A DNA stretch of 64,000 bases from an uncultured Aquimarina sp. (GCA_947498765.1 CANMLG010000005.1:208500-272499), one strand, 5' to 3'. Shown: positions 41,983 through 51,248, counted from the stretch's first letter. The notes: generated by a model from the sequence alone, not told the origin. A program made the numbers and translations.

Positions 41983-43785
41983 TTAATGTATTGCCGACAT
42001 CAATTCTTCTTCTTCAGTAAAACCACCTGAAAAATTAATAGCCGTTTCAATTAACGCTAAATGAGAATAAGCTTGTGGAAAATTCCCTAATAAGCGTTTA
42101 GATTTAAAATCTATATCTTCACTAAAAAGGCCTAAATGATTACTATACGTTAATAGTTGATCAAAATTTTTCTTAGCCTTTTTTCGCTCTCCTATTTTAT
42201 ATAAACTATTAATCATCCAAAAAGTACAAATGGTAAATGATGATGAAGGCAAACCAAAATCATCTTTATTTTTATATCGATACATAAGCCCATCATTACT
42301 CAATTCCTTTTCTGTAGCTAATACTGTACTCACAAATCGTGGGTCTTTAGCCTCAATAAAACCATAACTTTCCATTAACAATGTTGAAGCATCCAAATCA
42401 GTTGATCCGTATGATTGAGTATAAGCTTGTATTTCACTATTCCACGCATTTTCATATATATCATTATGAATCTGATCTCTTAGATTTGTCCATTTATCAT
42501 GGTTGGCTTCTTTTCCTAAAAGTTTAGCAATTTTTATAGCCCGATCTACTGCTACCCAACACAGCAATTTCGAAAAAGTAAAATGACGTTCCTCTGTTCT
42601 AAATTCCCATATTCCTTTATCTGAATTTTGCCAATTATTTTTTACTATATTGACTATACTTTTACTTAAAGTCCACAATTCTTCACTATTGCTTAATGTA
42701 TTTTCAAATTGTAAAAATTGCTGATAAATTACATTCATCAAAATTCCATATATATCATTTTGTTTTTGCTCGTATGCAGCATTTCCAATACGTACTGGCT
42801 TAGTACCTTTGTACCCATCTAAGTGATCCAAAATTTCTTCGGTTAATTTCTTTTGCCCATTAATCCCATACATAATTTGCATTTTTTCATCTTTAATTGG
42901 GACTACACTAATTATGAATTCTAAAAAACGTTTAGCTACTCGCGAATGACCTAAATCTGAAATTACTTTAATCACCATAGAAGCATCTCGAATCCAACAA
43001 AATCTATAATCCCAGTTACGAACCTCACCAATAGTTTCCGGTAAAGATGTTGTAGCTGCTGCTAATACAGCTCCTGAATTTTCATAGCTCAATAATTTTA
43101 ACACCAAAGCACTTCTCAATATCTCATCATTGTAATACTTATACGAAGTTGTTTTTTCTGACCAATTTAACCAATATACCCGTGTACGTTCCAATTTTAA
43201 AAATTCCCGATCTATGGACTGACTTAATAATTTTTCGTGATAGCTTATTAAAAAATAACCATCATTATCTAATTCAATCTCCTGCTCCGACAACACTTTA
43301 TCATAATCAAAATTGCTATACAAAAACAAGGATTCATAGGCTTCTTGTTCATATGTTGCCTTTATACACTCATCCTTAATTTTAATGCTTGTCTCTCCTT
43401 TTGCATAATTTAGCTTAGGCTTATAATTCACTTTAAATCTGGGAGTACCCGATAAAAGTTTTACATACCTAACCACATCGGGTGGCGTATAATGCGAATT
43501 ATCTTCATCTTTATACCTAGGCATAAAATCAATAAATTCAAAAGCATCCTTTCCATTATTCCACTCAGTAACTAATATATTTGTTTTGGCTATATATTTT
43601 TGTGTTATTTTGTAATCGTTAGTGGTAATAACATCAAAACTACCCCCTTTATTTTTATCTAAAATTTTTGCAAATGCAGATGCAGAGTCAAAGTTTGGTA
43701 AGCAACACCATTCCAAAGAGCCTTTTTCTGATATCAATGCCGCACTTTGACAATTTCCTATAATTCCATAATTCAAATTTGTCAT
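41983..43785 (-). CDS. GH15 family glycoside hydrolase (glucoamylase/trehalase-like)
   Basis: This 600-residue protein has an N-terminal beta-sandwich (about 1-215, starting NYGIIGNCQSAALIS) and an (alpha/alpha)6 barrel. Conserved blocks are WDYRFCWIRDAS, the SKLLCWVAVDRA helix and GLFSEDID followed by GNFPQAYSHLALI near the C-terminus; the Glu of SEDID is in the position of a GH15 catalytic residue. There is no signal peptide, so it is cytoplasmic. GH15 members include glucoamylases and bacterial trehalases. Being divergent from otsA-otsB suggests trehalose breakdown, but the substrate is not proven. Confidence 0.87.
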   Translation of the reverse strand: MTNLNYGIIGNCQSAALISEKGSLEWCCLPNFDSASAFAKILDKNKGGSFDVITTNDYKITQKYIAKTNILVTEWNNGKDAFEFIDFMPRYKDEDNSHYTPPDVVRYVKLLSGTPRFKVNYKPKLNYAKGETSIKIKDECIKATYEQEAYESLFLYSNFDYDKVLSEQEIELDNDGYFLISYHEKLLSQSIDREFLKLERTRVYWLNWSEKTTSYKYYNDEILRSALVLKLLSYENSGAVLAAATTSLPETIGEVRNWDYRFCWIRDASMVIKVISDLGHSRVAKRFLEFIISVVPIKDEKMQIMYGINGQKKLTEEILDHLDGYKGTKPVRIGNAAYEQKQNDIYGILMNVIYQQFLQFENTLSNSEELWTLSKSIVNIVKNNWQNSDKGIWEFRTEERHFTFSKLLCWVAVDRAIKIAKLLGKEANHDKWTNLRDQIHNDIYENAWNSEIQAYTQSYGSTDLDASTLLMESYGFIEAKDPRFVSTVLATEKELSNDGLMYRYKNKDDFGLPSSSFTICTFWMINSLYKIGERKKAKKNFDQLLTYSNHLGLFSEDIDFKSKRLLGNFPQAYSHLALIETAINFSGGFTEEEELMSAIH

Positions 43786-43898
43786 AAAACTAAAATTCTG
43801 TTAATTACACCTAATTATTGCTATTTTCAATAAATTCAAATCAGAGCTATTCTAATTATTTAATTTCATGTAATTTAACAAAAACTAATAAGAAGAAA

Positions 43899-46127
43899 AT
43901 GAATCCTGACCAATCAATTAGCAAAACTATTATTATTTCAAATAGACTCCCTGTTCAATTAGAAATTGATAAAAAAAGCATCACCGCAACGCCAAGTGTT
44001 GGTGGTTTAGCAACAGGAATGAAATCTGTTCATAAAGATAGTAATGGTGTTTGGATAGGTTGGAGTGGTTTAATTGACGAAAATTTGACGCCTGAACTTG
44101 AATTTGAAGTTAAAAACAAATTAAACGAACATAAATGCATTCCCGTAAACCTAAATAAAAATGATATTGATGGCTTTTATTTTGGCTTTAGTAATAAAAC
44201 TATTTGGCCACTTTTCCATTATTTTATGGAGTATGCCGAATTTGAAAAACCCGATTGGGAAATTTATAAAAAAGTAAATAAAAAATTTGCTGATGTGGTT
44301 TTAACTCATTTAAATGACAATGATACTGTTTGGATTCATGATTACCAATTACTACTACTACCAAAAATGATACGTGAGCAAAAACCCGATGTCAAAATTG
44401 GTTTCTTTTTACATATTCCTTTTCCTTCATATGAAGTATTTAGAATATTACCTTGGCGTGAAGAGGTTTTAAAAGGAATGCTTGGCGCCGATTTACTTGG
44501 TTTTCATACCTACGAATATGAACGCCATTTTTTAAGCTCTGTACAACGTTTGTTAGGACATACTTTAGAATTTAATAATGTTGTTTTAGAAGATAGGAAT
44601 GTTTGTGTAGATTCTTTCCCCATGGGTATTGATTACAATAAATTTGCTAAAGCTGCCAAAGCAAATAACAAACTAAAGGAAAAAGACAAAAGTGATGTAC
44701 AAATTCAAATTGACAAACATTTAGTAGAATCACCCGATGCTAAATTGATTTTAAGTATTGACAGACTAGATTATACAAAAGGTATTTCTAAACGTTTATT
44801 GGCTTTCGAATATTTTTTAGAAAAATACCCTGAATTTAAAGGGAAAGTTCGTCTAGTTATGCTAGCAGTTCCTTCTCGATCAAATGTTCCACAGTATCAA
44901 TTGTTAAAAAATGAAATTGACCAATTGGTAGGTCGCATTAATGGCAAATTTGCCGAAATTAGATGGACCCCTATTTGGTATTTTTATCGCAGCTTCCCTT
45001 TTGACAATTTGATCGATTTATATACATCATGTGATATTGCTTTACTAACTCCATTACGAGATGGAATGAATTTAGTGGCTAAAGAATATATTGCTTGTCG
45101 CGAAAATAGAACTGGTGTACTTATACTTAGCGAAATGACAGGAGCCTCATTAGAAATGAGTGAAACTCTACTTATTAATCCAAATAATTTTGAAGAGGTG
45201 TCCGACACTTTAAAGCTGGCTTTAGAAATGGATGAAGAAGAACAGATCGAACGCAATAAAGCATTACAAAAACGATTAAAACGCTACAATGTGGAACGAT
45301 GGGCTTCCGACTTTATTGAATCATTAAATGAAGCCACTTCCAAACAACATGAAGATAAAATTAAAAAATTAACCGAACCACTTAAAGAAAAGTTACTAGA
45401 TCAATACCGAAATGCTCAAAAGCGTTTGCTATTTTTTGATTATGACGGCACATTGGCTCCATTTCAAAAACTACCTGAAAATGCAAAACCAACAGAAGCT
45501 ATTTTTAAACTGCTAGATAACGTACATAATGATCCTAAAACTGATTTAATACTAATAACAGGTCGAGACAAATACACCTTTAACAAATGGTTTGCTCACA
45601 AAGATTATACGTTAATAACCGAACATGGCGCATGGCTAAAAGAAGGAAAAAAAGAATGGAAAATGCTTGAAGCCTTAAACAATGATTGGTTTGGAGTTAT
45701 ATTACCCATTTTAGAACGTTTCATGGATCGTACTCCTGGATCATTAATTGAAGAAAAAGCCTTTTCTCTTGCTTGGCACTACCGTAATACAGATCCCGAT
45801 TTAGGACAACGAAGAGCCAATGAATTACAAAGTACCATACAAAGTTTAATTGCTAATCATAATTTAGAAATTTTAGAAGGAGACAAAGTATTAGAAATAA
45901 AAATTAGCGGAGTGAATAAAGGAAGATCCGCAAATAAAATGCTCCTAAATAAAAGTTACGATTTTATATTTGCCATTGGAGATGATTGGACAGATGAATT
46001 TATGTTTAAGGAATTACCCAATAATACCCATACAGTTAAAGTTGGCCTTAAAAAGACTATTGCCAACTACTATGTAGAAAACACAAAACAAGTTCATAAA
46101 TTACTTGCCGAATTTGGGAAACATTAA
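43899..46127 (+). CDS. Bifunctional trehalose-6-phosphate synthase/phosphatase
   Basis: I start this ~742-residue fusion at ATG 43899 (MNPDQS), preceded by AAGAAGA; a longer in-frame start at 43818 adds a low-quality 27-residue extension. The N-terminal GT20 synthase (about 1-480) has SVGGLATGM, WIHDYQLLLLP, HIPFPSYEVFR, DYTKGI and LRDGMNLVAKEY. The C-terminal HAD phosphatase (about 505-742) has FFDYDGTLAPF and AIGDDWTDEFMF. It makes trehalose from UDP-glucose and glucose-6-phosphate in one polypeptide. A 113-bp divergent spacer separates it from GH15, and a strong terminator follows. Confidence 0.93.
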   Translation: MNPDQSISKTIIISNRLPVQLEIDKKSITATPSVGGLATGMKSVHKDSNGVWIGWSGLIDENLTPELEFEVKNKLNEHKCIPVNLNKNDIDGFYFGFSNKTIWPLFHYFMEYAEFEKPDWEIYKKVNKKFADVVLTHLNDNDTVWIHDYQLLLLPKMIREQKPDVKIGFFLHIPFPSYEVFRILPWREEVLKGMLGADLLGFHTYEYERHFLSSVQRLLGHTLEFNNVVLEDRNVCVDSFPMGIDYNKFAKAAKANNKLKEKDKSDVQIQIDKHLVESPDAKLILSIDRLDYTKGISKRLLAFEYFLEKYPEFKGKVRLVMLAVPSRSNVPQYQLLKNEIDQLVGRINGKFAEIRWTPIWYFYRSFPFDNLIDLYTSCDIALLTPLRDGMNLVAKEYIACRENRTGVLILSEMTGASLEMSETLLINPNNFEEVSDTLKLALEMDEEEQIERNKALQKRLKRYNVERWASDFIESLNEATSKQHEDKIKKLTEPLKEKLLDQYRNAQKRLLFFDYDGTLAPFQKLPENAKPTEAIFKLLDNVHNDPKTDLILITGRDKYTFNKWFAHKDYTLITEHGAWLKEGKKEWKMLEALNNDWFGVILPILERFMDRTPGSLIEEKAFSLAWHYRNTDPDLGQRRANELQSTIQSLIANHNLEILEGDKVLEIKISGVNKGRSANKMLLNKSYDFIFAIGDDWTDEFMFKELPNNTHTVKVGLKKTIANYYVENTKQVHKLLAEFGKH

Positions 46128-46137
46128 AATTAATATA

Positions 46138-46178
46138 AAAGCAGAAAAGCTATCCATATGGGATAGCTTTTCTGCTTT
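46138..46178 (+). terminator. Strong terminator after the trehalose gene
   Basis: Arms 46138-46155 and 46161-46178 form an 18-bp perfect stem with a 5-nt loop; the right arm ends in TTT. It lies 10 bp after the stop and serves both convergent genes. Confidence 0.85.
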
Positions 46179-46204
46179 ATATAACTATTAATTAAAATAG
46201 CTTA

Positions 46205-46774
46205 TTACTTTCTTCTGGTAATAGTTACATCATCAATCCAAAAGCTTCCTTTTCTTTTATCAAATCCAAAAATTAAATCTAATTTTTTGTAATCAACTTG
46301 AGCTCCTTCAGCACCTTCACCTGCTTTGAAATTGTATACTACATTTTGCCATTTATTATTCCCTTCAAAATTAAAGTCTCTAATAAATAAAGCTCCCCAT
46401 CCATTTTTACTCCCTGTGTCTGCTCCTGAATATACAGATACATATATTTGATCTTCAGGATATAAACTCTTTACCCAGAAAGATAAAGTATACTCTTTTC
46501 CTTTTTTAATTTTAAGTGCAGATCTTCTTAAAAGAGCTTTATTACCTTGTCCTTTTTTGGTGTTAGACTTTACTTTAACTTTAAACGATGAATTGTCTGT
46601 GCGTCCTATTCTATCTATTTCAAATTTAGCTACAGGCTTTCCATTGTTATCTCCCCATACTCCATAACCCCAGTCTGAAAAACCAGTATTAAATGAGTTG
46701 TTAGATGTGATCAAATCTTGTGAAAAGCAGGTAAAGCTTACTATAGAAAAAAGGGCTAAATAAATTTTTTTCAT
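46205..46774 (-). CDS. Secreted carbohydrate-binding-like module, stand-alone
   Basis: The 189-residue protein is a signal peptide (about 1-19) followed by a single beta-sandwich domain resembling CBM4/9/22-type modules. It begins with SNNSFNTGFSDWGYG and has KKGKEYTLSFWVKS, the NNKWQNVVYNF strand and the final SFWIDDVTI strand. No catalytic or sorting domain is attached. Stand-alone modules of this kind may bind polysaccharides at the surface or in the periplasm. The ligand is unknown. It lies between the trehalose gene and a gene desert, about 2.6 kb from the second GH16 gene. Confidence 0.72.
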   Translation of the reverse strand: MKKIYLALFSIVSFTCFSQDLITSNNSFNTGFSDWGYGVWGDNNGKPVAKFEIDRIGRTDNSSFKVKVKSNTKKGQGNKALLRRSALKIKKGKEYTLSFWVKSLYPEDQIYVSVYSGADTGSKNGWGALFIRDFNFEGNNKWQNVVYNFKAGEGAEGAQVDYKKLDLIFGFDKRKGSFWIDDVTITRRK

Positions 46775-47551
46775 AATATCTTATTTTAAATTACATAACA
46801 TTTACAGTAAAACAAAATTTGTGCCAAAAAAATAAATACTCTTTATTTAAAGCTACAATAACAACACAAATTATGCACGATTCTAAATATAACACATAGA
46901 ACAATCGTTAACGTTACACGAAAATAGAATAATAAATTTAATTTTACCAGATAACTAAAGAAATTGTATTCTATAAATTAGTTAATATTATGTAAAAAAA
47001 CAAAATTTTAACAATAAAAACCTATACAACAACACTTTAACAAAACATTTTTATCTTAAAAAATTCAATTATTTAAATAAAAAAAAATTAATTTGTAAGA
47101 AAAAGACTTTAAAAAATCAATACTCAAGTCATATCACTTTACCAACACACATAAGAGCCATATACATATGACTACATAGCATTTAGCAACTACATTTTCA
47201 TTCAAACTTATTTACATATCAATTTCAATTTCTCCCTATAAAAATACGTTACATTTAAATTCAAATTATACGATTTTCGGATAATTATTTTGTTTAAATA
47301 TGTTAAATTATTTTTTGCTAGTCAAAGACAGGGCAGCTCGATAGTGATGAGCCAGTTGATGCTTGAAGGGAGAGAAAATAGCCTTAATTATTGCTTCATT
47401 TTTTAATTATTATTTAATCTAATGGATCCAATCATTTTTTTATAAAATAGATCTGTTTATACATTCAATTAACACAAAAGAAATTAAATTTTAAAATTAA
47501 GCATTGTAATTCTCCATAAAAACTTGACATCTCAAATAATAATAAATTCAA
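46775..47551. other. AT-rich intergenic region with one GC-rich island
   Basis: This is one of the longest non-coding stretches in the window. It is very AT-rich except for about 67 bp at 47327-47393, where roughly half the bases are G or C (see the separate ncRNA entry). No open reading frame of quality, tRNA or insertion sequence is seen. The right end carries the DUF1456 promoter. Confidence 0.5.
47325..47405 (+). ncRNA. Candidate small structured RNA (GC-rich island)
   Basis: Within an AT-rich desert this ~67-bp island is near 49% G+C. It contains possible stems: GUC-AAA-GAC, GCUC with GAGC around a 9-nt loop, AAGG with CCUU, and a closing GCUA/UAGC pair. A UGAAG/CUUCA pair before a T6 run (about 47399-47404) could end it. 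No coding frame is convincing. Identity with a known RNA family cannot be decided by eye. Confidence 0.4.
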
Positions 47552-47582
47552 TTGATCTTTTATTTTGATTGACTTACTTTTG
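47552..47582 (+). promoter_or_regulatory. Promoter of the DUF1456 gene
   Basis: TTG (47552-47554), 20-bp spacer, TACTTTTG (47575-47582): a perfect match to the Bacteroidota consensus. The ATG at 47587 lies only 5 bases past the box, so the mRNA is probably leaderless or nearly so. It also rules out the upstream in-frame ATG at 47569. Confidence 0.8.
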
Positions 47583-47586
47583 TGCT

Positions 47587-47832
47587 ATGGGATTAACAAA
47601 CAATGATATTTTTAAAAAATTGAGAGTAGCACACAAATTACGTGATACTGATATAGTAGCTATTTGTAAACTTGTAGACTTTAATGTCTCTAAAGCTGAA
47701 TTAGGTGCTTTTTTTAGAAATGAAGATCATCCTAAATACATGGAATGTGGTGACCAAATTTTACGAAATTTTTTAAATGGCTTAATTATACACTTACGCG
47801 GCCCTATGCCTAAAAAGGAAGAAAAGAAATAG
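47587..47832 (+). CDS. DUF1456 family protein (YehS-like)
   Basis: I start this 81-residue protein at ATG 47587 (MGLTNNDIFKKLRVA), since family members begin at this point and the promoter -7 box covers the upstream in-frame ATG. DUF1456 is normally found in two tandem copies (YehS); here there is one copy, with AICKLVDFNVSKAELGAFFRNEDH and LRNFLNGL blocks. Function is unknown; a DNA- or RNA-related role has only been guessed. A strong bidirectional terminator follows. Confidence 0.85.
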   Translation: MGLTNNDIFKKLRVAHKLRDTDIVAICKLVDFNVSKAELGAFFRNEDHPKYMECGDQILRNFLNGLIIHLRGPMPKKEEKK

Positions 47833-47850
47833 TTAATGGTTATACAAAAT

Positions 47851-47890
47851 AAAAAGGCTAAAATTCTCTGAAGAAAATTTTAGCCTTTTT
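47851..47890. terminator. Bidirectional terminator between DUF1456 gene and sucC
   Basis: Arms 47851-47865 and 47876-47890 form a perfect 15-bp stem, with A-run on the left and T-run on the right. It lies between convergent genes, 18 and 30 bp from their stops. Confidence 0.88.
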
Positions 47891-47920
47891 TATTGCTTTT
47901 CAACAACTATATAACCAGTA

Positions 47921-49114
47921 TTAAGCTAATACTGCTTGTACTTTATCTGCAGCCTCTTGAAATTCAACTGCACTTAACACATTCAATCCACTATCATCAA
48001 TAAGTTTTTTGGCAATATCTGCATTTGTACCTTGTAATCGCACAATAATCGGCACTTTAATAGCATCTCCCATATTTTTATAAGCATCAACTACTCCTTG
48101 TGCCACACGGTCACAACGAACAATACCTCCAAAAATATTAATCAATATTGCCTTTACGTTATCATCTTTTAAAATCAAACGGAAAGCCTCTTCAACACGT
48201 TTTGCATCAGCTGTACCTCCAACATCTAAAAAGTTTGCTGGCTCTCCACCTGCTTGCTTAATTAAATCCATAGTAGCCATAGCCAATCCAGCTCCGTTTA
48301 CCATACAACCTACATTTCCATCTAAATCTACATAATTTAACCCAGCTTCTTTAGCTTCTACTTCAACTGGATTTTCTTCACGAATATCACGCATTTCAGC
48401 ATAATCCTTATGACGATATAATGCATTATCATCTAAAGTTACTTTAGCATCCGCAGCCATTATTTGATCATCAGCTGTTTTAAATACAGGATTAATTTCA
48501 AATAAAGAAGCATCTGAGTTTTCATAAGCTTTATAAAGTGCTGCTGCAAATTTGGCCATATCTTTAAAAGCAGCTCCAGAAAGCCCTAAATTAAATGCTA
48601 TTTTACGAGTTTGGAAAGGTAAAATTCCAGTTGCAGGATCTATTTCTTCACTATGAATAAGCTCTGGCGTTTTCTCCGCTACAGCTTCAATATCCATTCC
48701 ACCTTCAGTAGAATAAACAATCATATTTTTTCCTGTTGCTCTATTTAGCAACACAGACATATAAAATTCTTGTGGTTTTGATGGCCCATCATAATAAACA
48801 TTTTGAGCAATCAATATTTTGTGTACTTTTTTCCCTTCCGCTGAAGTTTGAGGAGTGACTAACATCATTCCTAATATTTGATCTGCATAAGAGCGAACTT
48901 CGTCAATAGATTTTGCTATTTTAACTCCCCCTCCTTTTCCACGACCTCCAGCATGAATTTGAGCTTTTACAGCAAATACAGTACTTCCTGTTTCTTTTTG
49001 AATTTGTTTTGCGGCCGCAACAGCCTCTTCTGGTGTTTCGGCCAAAATTTCTAACGGCACTTTTACACCAAAACTACTAAGTATTTGTTTTCCTTGATAT
49101 TCGTGTAGATTCAT
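47921..49114 (-). CDS. sucC: Succinyl-CoA synthetase (ADP-forming) beta subunit
   Basis: The 397-residue protein has an ATP-grasp domain (about 1-235) starting NLHEYQGKQILSSFGV and with KAQIHAGGRGKGGGV, and the CoA-ligase domain with NGAGLAMATMD, FLDVGGTAD and NIFGGIVRCD. It forms succinate and ATP from succinyl-CoA in the TCA cycle. The alpha subunit (sucD) is not adjacent, as is common in Flavobacteriaceae. A perfect promoter lies 33 bp upstream. It is monocistronic. Confidence 0.96.
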   Translation of the reverse strand: MNLHEYQGKQILSSFGVKVPLEILAETPEEAVAAAKQIQKETGSTVFAVKAQIHAGGRGKGGGVKIAKSIDEVRSYADQILGMMLVTPQTSAEGKKVHKILIAQNVYYDGPSKPQEFYMSVLLNRATGKNMIVYSTEGGMDIEAVAEKTPELIHSEEIDPATGILPFQTRKIAFNLGLSGAAFKDMAKFAAALYKAYENSDASLFEINPVFKTADDQIMAADAKVTLDDNALYRHKDYAEMRDIREENPVEVEAKEAGLNYVDLDGNVGCMVNGAGLAMATMDLIKQAGGEPANFLDVGGTADAKRVEEAFRLILKDDNVKAILINIFGGIVRCDRVAQGVVDAYKNMGDAIKVPIIVRLQGTNADIAKKLIDDSGLNVLSAVEFQEAADKVQAVLA

Positions 49115-49146
49115 AATCTGTTTATTTCGCTTTTCTTATAGGATTC

Positions 49147-49177
49147 CAAATGTAGAAAACGAGGTTTGCATAAACAA
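49147..49177 (-). promoter_or_regulatory. Promoter of sucC
   Basis: On the minus strand TTG (49177-49175), 20-bp spacer, TACATTTG (49154-49147), a perfect consensus match, 33 bp before the sucC ATG. Confidence 0.8.
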
Positions 49178-49335
49178 ACATTATTAAGCAAAAATTAGAT
49201 ACTAATACGTAGTTATTTTTATTTTTAACTTTTGTGGGGATGTAAAGTTATTTAACTAAGAAAAAACTTTAAACATCACATGAATTATATATTACAACTA
49301 TTATCTTAATAACTCTCTTAACTCAGAACGCTTAA

Positions 49336-50979
49336 TTAAAAAACTACTTTCTTAACTAATGCTCCTTCCTTTTCTGAAGCTATTTTTATAATATACATTC
49401 CTGAATCCACTTCCATAGGAATATACTGAACTGAATTTGTTATCGTAAAATTTTCTTGTTTAAATATTTCTTTTCCTAAAATTGAAAAAATACTAATCGA
49501 AACCTCTAATTCCACTGCTAATGATGAAACAATTCCTATAGCTCGCGGACTACTTATTAGCGATACATTATTTTTTACTTGATCTTGTTCATTTTCTATG
49601 CCCAAAGTTACTTCTTCGCCTATTAATGATATATTATCTACAAAACCTAAGTCGCCAGCTATTCCTGCTGCATATATTTTAATCTGAGTATTAGTTCCTG
49701 AATTAAACACAACTTCATAAAACTCATAATCAGACGTATTTACTTTTATCGATGGAACCAAATCCGGACCCCCTGAAGCTGGCTTTACTCCCAATTTAAT
49801 TGCCGAACTTCCTTCTCTTTTTTTGGCCATTGCTGTATATACATATTCCGTTCCAGGCTCTACAGTAAAAACTTGCTCCAATCCACCAGGACCTTCAATT
49901 CTTGCACCATAGTCTCCTGAATATTTTTCCTCTTTTTCTTTTGTAAAAGAAATACTTCCTCCATTAGTCCAAAATGTCCAAGGAGCGGTAAGCACTCCAC
50001 TTTCCATATCTCCATCATTTACCAAATTATCAACTGTTGCTTGAAGTTTATAAGAACGTATCCAATCGTAATAAGTCGAGTTGATTGCATCGTTATTCAA
50101 CTCTGTTTCATCCGGGTAACCTGGATTAGGAGTACCATCATTTTTTATTTGCCAATCATAAGTTTCTGTTACCATACGAACTGTCATAGGCACATTAAAT
50201 GGTGTCGAAAAATTATCATCCCTAGGGTTTATCGAATATTTATATTCTCCATCAATAAAATAATGTACTAAATTTGAATTCACCCACCAAGCACCATATA
50301 CATGAAAATCATCAGCCACATTAGCCTGATCATTAGTAACAAAAGCAGCATTACCTCTAGATAAAAATAAATCACTACAAACAGCATCTTTGATCCTTTT
50401 CAACTTAAAATGCGTATTTGATGCCATTCCCTTATCCCAGGGAATAGCCGCCCAGTCTGGAGATCCACCTCCCATACATTCAATAATGTCAATTTCCGTA
50501 TTATAACCTTTACAACTAGGACGATCTGGGCTATTAACTTCTGGATCATCCCATGTTCTATTGGTATTTAACCAAAATGTCGATGACATTCTAATTTTTG
50601 AAGCTTTCATCCTTACTTCAAAAAAACCATACTTCTGCGAAGCCTTTGACTCTATACCTCCACCCGCTATCGTATATCCATCATGTGGAGCTGGATGAAT
50701 TGTATTTTTTATAGATAGCATCCCATTTTCAACAAATATGTTTTCTGGTAAAAATTCTGCAGGTACTCTCCCTGCCCAATTAGGCAATCTAGAATGCCAT
50801 TTTATGGTATTCAATGTAGTTTGATTATTAAATTCATCAGACATATCTGTCGAAATCACCCATTGATATCCTTTCGGAATTTCATCCAATTCTGAAGAAT
50901 TTAGCATGGGTAGCTGAGCTTTAGCTTGAAAAAAGAAATTAAATAATAAAATAAACTGTAGTGTAATTATTCTTATCAT
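49336..50979 (-). CDS. GH16 red-algal galactan hydrolase (agarase/porphyranase-like) with CBM and T9SS sorting domain
   Basis: This 547-residue secreted enzyme has a signal peptide (1-21) and a GH16 domain (about 35-313). The catalytic motif is NTEIDIIECMGG: E162, D164 and E167. A carbohydrate-binding-like beta-sandwich follows (about 318-455, starting VNDGDMESG), then a T9SS type-A sorting domain (about 470-547, with MYIIKI and a basic end). The ExDxxE form and the loops around it resemble agarases, porphyranases and related galactanases. The exact substrate cannot be read by eye. A perfect promoter is 38 bp upstream. No SusC/SusD pair adjoins. Confidence 0.85.
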   Translation of the reverse strand: MIRIITLQFILLFNFFFQAKAQLPMLNSSELDEIPKGYQWVISTDMSDEFNNQTTLNTIKWHSRLPNWAGRVPAEFLPENIFVENGMLSIKNTIHPAPHDGYTIAGGGIESKASQKYGFFEVRMKASKIRMSSTFWLNTNRTWDDPEVNSPDRPSCKGYNTEIDIIECMGGGSPDWAAIPWDKGMASNTHFKLKRIKDAVCSDLFLSRGNAAFVTNDQANVADDFHVYGAWWVNSNLVHYFIDGEYKYSINPRDDNFSTPFNVPMTVRMVTETYDWQIKNDGTPNPGYPDETELNNDAINSTYYDWIRSYKLQATVDNLVNDGDMESGVLTAPWTFWTNGGSISFTKEKEEKYSGDYGARIEGPGGLEQVFTVEPGTEYVYTAMAKKREGSSAIKLGVKPASGGPDLVPSIKVNTSDYEFYEVVFNSGTNTQIKIYAAGIAGDLGFVDNISLIGEEVTLGIENEQDQVKNNVSLISSPRAIGIVSSLAVELEVSISIFSILGKEIFKQENFTITNSVQYIPMEVDSGMYIIKIASEKEGALVKKVVF

Positions 50980-51017
50980 AAACTTGGGGCTTTAAATGAA
51001 TAAAAAAATTATCAACA

Positions 51018-51048
51018 CAAATATACAACATTAACACCTATAAATCAA
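51018..51048 (-). promoter_or_regulatory. Promoter of the GH16 gene at 49336-50979
   Basis: On the minus strand TTG (51048-51046), 20-bp spacer, TATATTTG (51025-51018). It matches the consensus and leaves a leader of about 35 nt. Confidence 0.78.
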
Positions 51049-51185
51049 TATGTTACAACAAATAAACTTAATTTAATTTTAGTTTTAAAATATTTTTTCT
51101 ATTAACAAATAAAAAAATTGCGCCTTAAAAAGCTTTATTTCAACACAACTATCCTCATTTTTTTCCTTTTAAAAAATTATAATAG

Positions 51186-51193
51186 TAAATTTG
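51186..51193 (+). promoter_or_regulatory. -7 promoter element of lysA
   Basis: TAAATTTG matches TAnnTTTG and ends 55 bp before the lysA ATG. No well-spaced TTG is visible, so only the -7 element supports it. Confidence 0.45.
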
Positions 51194-51248
51194 CTGACTT
51201 TTACTTTTTCTAAAAGTGAAAAAAAATTTATTAATTATTATATAAACC

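Noticed and set aside
43818..43898. 27-residue N-terminal extension of the trehalose synthase
   Set aside because: It has no family similarity, is of intergenic composition, and the ATG at 43899 follows a purine-rich AAGAAGA.
47327..47390. Hammerhead ribozyme or GEMM-type riboswitch in the GC-rich island
   Set aside because: Fragments such as TGATGAG and CAGGGCA look suggestive, but the rest of each core (for example CGAAA for a hammerhead) is missing.
47569..47586. Upstream start codon for the DUF1456 gene
   Set aside because: The -7 promoter box (47575-47582) lies downstream of this ATG, and family members begin at the ATG at 47587.
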